From assembly GCA_020849825.1 (NCBI GenBank), contig JADZFP010000423.1:1-9086 (forward strand): a stretch of 9,086 nucleotides of DNA, written 5' to 3'. Every line of letters begins with the position of its first letter. Within the stretch, counting starts at the first letter, position 1. A program made the position numbers and the translations under genes. The DNA comes from Saprospiraceae bacterium. Lineage in GTDB: Bacteria; Bacteroidota; Bacteroidia; Chitinophagales; Saprospiraceae. Of the stretch, positions 7,187 to 9,086 are shown piece after piece. The notes beneath the pieces were generated by a model. It was not told where the DNA came from and made no database searches. It was given only the letters and a program-made list of their open reading frames with translations.

Positions 7187-7879
7187 TTAGTCTTTGGCTT
7201 TCACAGCATCGGGAAGTGCCGGGGCGGCATCCGGCTTGAGGGTCAGCGAGAGGGGCGTCAGCGGTGTTTTCCAGCGTTTGTAGCGATTGCGCAGTACGGT
7301 GCTGTTCGGGTCCGACGGGTCGCTGCCCGGAAGCGGGAGCGCTCCTGTTCGTTCGGCGCGCTTCCCGGTCGAGTTGACATTGGGCTGCTTTTTGGGCTGA
7401 TCGGCGGTGGCAGCCGGCTTGTCGGCAACCGGCGCCGCGACAGTTGCGGAGAGGGCCGGTTCCGAGGAAGTTGGCGGCTTTTGCGTTTCGGCTTTTGCAG
7501 CAGGTGGCGTCCTTTTAGGTATGGGTTGCTGGGGAGGTGCAATTTGAGTGGGCGACTCGACGGCAACTTCCGGTTGGGCTACGGGCGCCTGATAGGTTTG
7601 CTCGTTGGCGATTTCGGAAGACGGGTCTTCGATCTGCGCGGGTTGGGGCTGTACCAGTGCGAGGTAGAGACCGACCATTATCGCAATTGCTCCGGCCGCT
7701 ACCAACATGATTTGAGCGCTGCTCCAACCCTGTCGCGGCGGTTTGATGCGGGTTTGCACGTGTTGCCAGACGCGTTCGGAGGGGGTATCCCATCCGTCGG
7801 GATCGGGCGATTCGGGCAACTGGTCGAAGGTATTGCGAAACAGTTCGTCGAGTGAGTTAAAGTCTTTTTGTTCAGCCAT
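7187..7879 (-). CDS. Proline-rich single-pass membrane protein, probable anti-sigma factor
   Basis: This 230-residue protein has an N-terminal cytosolic part (1-54) with the pattern SLDELFRNTFDQLPESP and WDTPSERVWQHVQTRI, one transmembrane helix (about 57-77, MLVAAGAIAIMVGLYLALV), and a long periplasmic tail very rich in Pro, Ala and Gln (78-165), ending in a short basic section with NRYKRWKTPL (198-207). It follows the ECF sigma gene by 35 bases on the same strand, the usual place for the cognate anti-sigma factor. The short N-terminal region with its W and L/F-rich helices resembles Bacteroidota anti-sigma-like proteins. It contains no cysteine at all, so the zinc-binding HxxxCxxC motif of ZAS anti-sigma factors is absent. 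Function is inferred from position and topology. It could also be a downstream sigma target or a cell-wall-spanning linker. Confidence 0.75.
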   Translation of the reverse strand: MAEQKDFNSLDELFRNTFDQLPESPDPDGWDTPSERVWQHVQTRIKPPRQGWSSAQIMLVAAGAIAIMVGLYLALVQPQPAQIEDPSSEIANEQTYQAPVAQPEVAVESPTQIAPPQQPIPKRTPPAAKAETQKPPTSSEPALSATVAAPVADKPAATADQPKKQPNVNSTGKRAERTGALPLPGSDPSDPNSTVLRNRYKRWKTPLTPLSLTLKPDAAPALPDAVKAKD

Positions 7880-7914
7880 GTGGGTCGGTTTCAGCCGGGA
7901 TCAGGATTTTTTTA

Positions 7915-8460
7915 TTAAACGATAAACGATTTATCCAGCATTCGTTTTAAAAACTCTCGCGCTTTGAACAACTGGCTTTTACTGGTTCCGATGGAGATGT
8001 TCAGTTGATCTGCGATTTCTTCGTGAGAAAACCCTTCGATAGCGTAGAGGTTAAAAACGGTTCGGTAGCCTGGTGGAAGTTTTTGCAGGTATTTCATCAG
8101 CGTTTCGGCGTCGAGGTTGGATGCAAAATCTTCTTCGGTTCGAAATCGGTTCTCAAAAGGCGTAAAATCGCCGGTGTCGCGCAAAAAATCGCGTTGGCGG
8201 CGCAGGTGGCTCAGGGCGGTATTGACCATGATTCTGCGAATCCAGCCGCCCAGGGCGCCTTCGCCCCGGAACTGGGCCATATCGCGAAACACCCGCACAA
8301 ACCCGTCCTGCAGCATGTCTTCGGCTTCGGCGCGGTCGCGGGCGAATCGAAGCAGCACACGAAACATCGGCACGCTGTACTGCTTGTACAAGGCGGTCTG
8401 ATGTTGCGGGCTGCCGCGTAGGACGCCACTCACCAGTTCCTGGTCGCTCAGTTGCTGCAT
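7915..8460 (-). CDS. ECF-family RNA polymerase sigma factor
   Basis: This 181-residue protein directs RNA polymerase to a specific promoter set. Region 2 spans about 22-90: ALYKQYSVPMFRVLLRFARD, then the region 2.2 helix AEDMLQDGFVRVFRDM (46-61), then region 2.3/2.4 GGWIRRIMVNTALSHLRRQ (71-89). Region 4 spans about 120-172: LPPGYRTVFNLYAIEGFSHEEIADQL (128-153), with the helix-turn-helix recognition part ISIGTSKSQLFKAREFLKRML (155-175). There is no region 1.1 or 3 and no C-terminal extension, so this is a minimal ECF sigma. It is not obviously the FecI type, since no FecR or TonB receptor gene follows. The ATG at 8460 gives a normal N-terminus. The membrane protein gene directly downstream is the likely regulator. 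Confidence 0.95.
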   Translation of the reverse strand: MQQLSDQELVSGVLRGSPQHQTALYKQYSVPMFRVLLRFARDRAEAEDMLQDGFVRVFRDMAQFRGEGALGGWIRRIMVNTALSHLRRQRDFLRDTGDFTPFENRFRTEEDFASNLDAETLMKYLQKLPPGYRTVFNLYAIEGFSHEEIADQLNISIGTSKSQLFKAREFLKRMLDKSFIV

Positions 8461-8516
8461 AAGGTCTTGCGGATATTGCTGTTGATGAAAGGTACGAGAA
8501 AAGGGTTGCCTGCCTG

Positions 8517-8543
8517 CAAAATTATTTTTTCAGTTTTCTTCAA
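8517..8543 (-). promoter_or_regulatory. Probable Bacteroidota-type promoter of the sigma/anti-sigma unit
   Basis: On the minus strand TAATTTTG (8524 down to 8517) matches the Bacteroidota -7 consensus TAnnTTTG exactly. A TTG (8543 down to 8541) lies 16 bases upstream, close to the usual -33 spacing. The start codon is 56 bases further on. The -33 part overlaps the last codons of the kinase gene. The -7 match is seen directly; use as a promoter is inferred. Confidence 0.45.
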
Positions 8544-9086
8544 TTCTCCGACAATTGCACGTTCAATTCGGCTCGGAACCAGCCATTTGCACGGGTAAGA
8601 TGCAGTTTGTGCTGATGGGGGTAAATCAGGTCGAGCTGGCGGCGGATGTTTTTTAGTCCGATTCCTTCCCCGTTCGGGTTGGGCCGGTTTTCGTCGCCTT
8701 CGGCGGTGTTTTCAACGGAAAAATGGAGCACATTGTTTTTCAACTGCAGGCGAATATGGATTGCGGCTTTCCCCGTAGTGCTGTGCGCGCCGTGTTTGAA
8801 ACTGTTTTCAACAAATGGGAGCAAAAGCAAAGGCGCGATGGAGGCATCGGGCTGGTCCATTTCGGATTCGTAGGTTACCGTCAGCCGTTTATTGTACCGC
8901 AGTTTTTCCAACTCGATGTAATCCTGGATGACCCGCGCTTCGGCGGTGAGCGAGATCAGCGGAGCTCTGCAATCGTACAACATAAACCGCATGATCTTGG
9001 AGAGCATCAGGATGGCATCCGGGGTGTGGTCCGACTTTTTTCGGGCCAGTACGTACAGGTTGTTGAGCGTGTTGAACAGGAAGTGC
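8540..9086 (-). CDS. LytS/YehU-type sensor histidine kinase, C-terminal part (cut by window edge)
   Basis: The reading frame is open to the window edge, so the N-terminus (probably membrane sensor helices) is missing and the ATG at 9007 is internal. The first visible residues, HFLFNTLNNLYVLA, are the signature of the His_kinase (LytS/YehU) family and contain the phospho-accepting His. It is followed by a dimerisation helix region with YIELEKLRYNKRL at about 56-68 of the visible 181 residues. The HATPase domain has the N box LLLPFVENSFKHG (87-99) and the G box GEGIGLKNIRRQL (139-151), so the ATP-binding elements look intact. Such kinases normally phosphorylate a LytTR-type response regulator encoded next to them. 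None lies downstream here, so it should be upstream, outside the window. Its stop is 79 bases from the sigma gene start on the same strand. Confidence 0.93.
   Translation of the reverse strand, partial: HFLFNTLNNLYVLARKKSDHTPDAILMLSKIMRFMLYDCRAPLISLTAEARVIQDYIELEKLRYNKRLTVTYESEMDQPDASIAPLLLLPFVENSFKHGAHSTTGKAAIHIRLQLKNNVLHFSVENTAEGDENRPNPNGEGIGLKNIRRQLDLIYPHQHKLHLTRANGWFRAELNVQLSEN

Noticed and set aside
7133..7855. Plus-strand open frame of 240 codons opposite the proline-rich membrane protein
   Set aside because: Its Arg/Gly-rich composition is the reverse complement of Pro/Ala codons, and it begins inside the terminator hairpin.

Overview
The window looks like the chromosome of a Bacteroidota bacterium, probably a moderately GC-rich member of the Saprospiria/Chitinophagia kind. 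Evidence: a protein with a type IX secretion (T9SS) sorting tail, a choice-of-anchor L plus PKD surface protein, a secreted Asp-box (VPS10/sortilin-like) beta-propeller protein, a LytS/YehU-type histidine kinase, an ECF sigma factor whose probable promoter matches the Bacteroidota -7 element TAnnTTTG, and almost no Shine-Dalgarno sequences. The lineage is inferred from gene families only.

Layout. 1-199: AT-rich non-coding leader with one weak inverted repeat. 200-1162 (+): zinc-independent MDR oxidoreductase (quinone-oxidoreductase-like). 1170-1793 (-) and 1847-2371 (-): a possible two-gene unit, converging on the MDR gene. It has a YdjM/DUF457-type membrane metal-dependent hydrolase upstream and a small protein downstream that looks like an Effector-Associated Domain (EAD11-like) joined to a C-terminal beta-rich domain. 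2372-2525: divergent intergenic region. 2526-5752 (+): a roughly 1075-residue exported Asp-box protein, broken by a single -1 frameshift near 3213-3217. 5824-7092 (+): T9SS-sorted choice-of-anchor L/PKD protein. 7109-7151: strong intrinsic terminator between two converging genes. 7187-7879 (-), 7915-8460 (-) and 8540-9086 (-): a proline-rich single-pass membrane protein (probable anti-sigma factor), an ECF sigma factor, and the C-terminal part of a LytS-type sensor kinase cut by the window edge.

How the genes work together. The sigma gene and the membrane gene behind it form the classic sigma/anti-sigma pair, and the kinase upstream on the same strand adds a second envelope-sensing module. 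The two plus-strand genes in the middle both encode exported proteins, one of them destined for the cell surface through T9SS. The most unusual item is the EAD-like protein: in known systems EADs are adaptors that bring effectors to NTPase regulators in conflict systems, yet no effector or NTPase is present here, so its partner must be elsewhere if the assignment is right. I saw no tRNA, rRNA, CRISPR array, transposase or attachment site. I do not see a complete new multi-gene system in this window.
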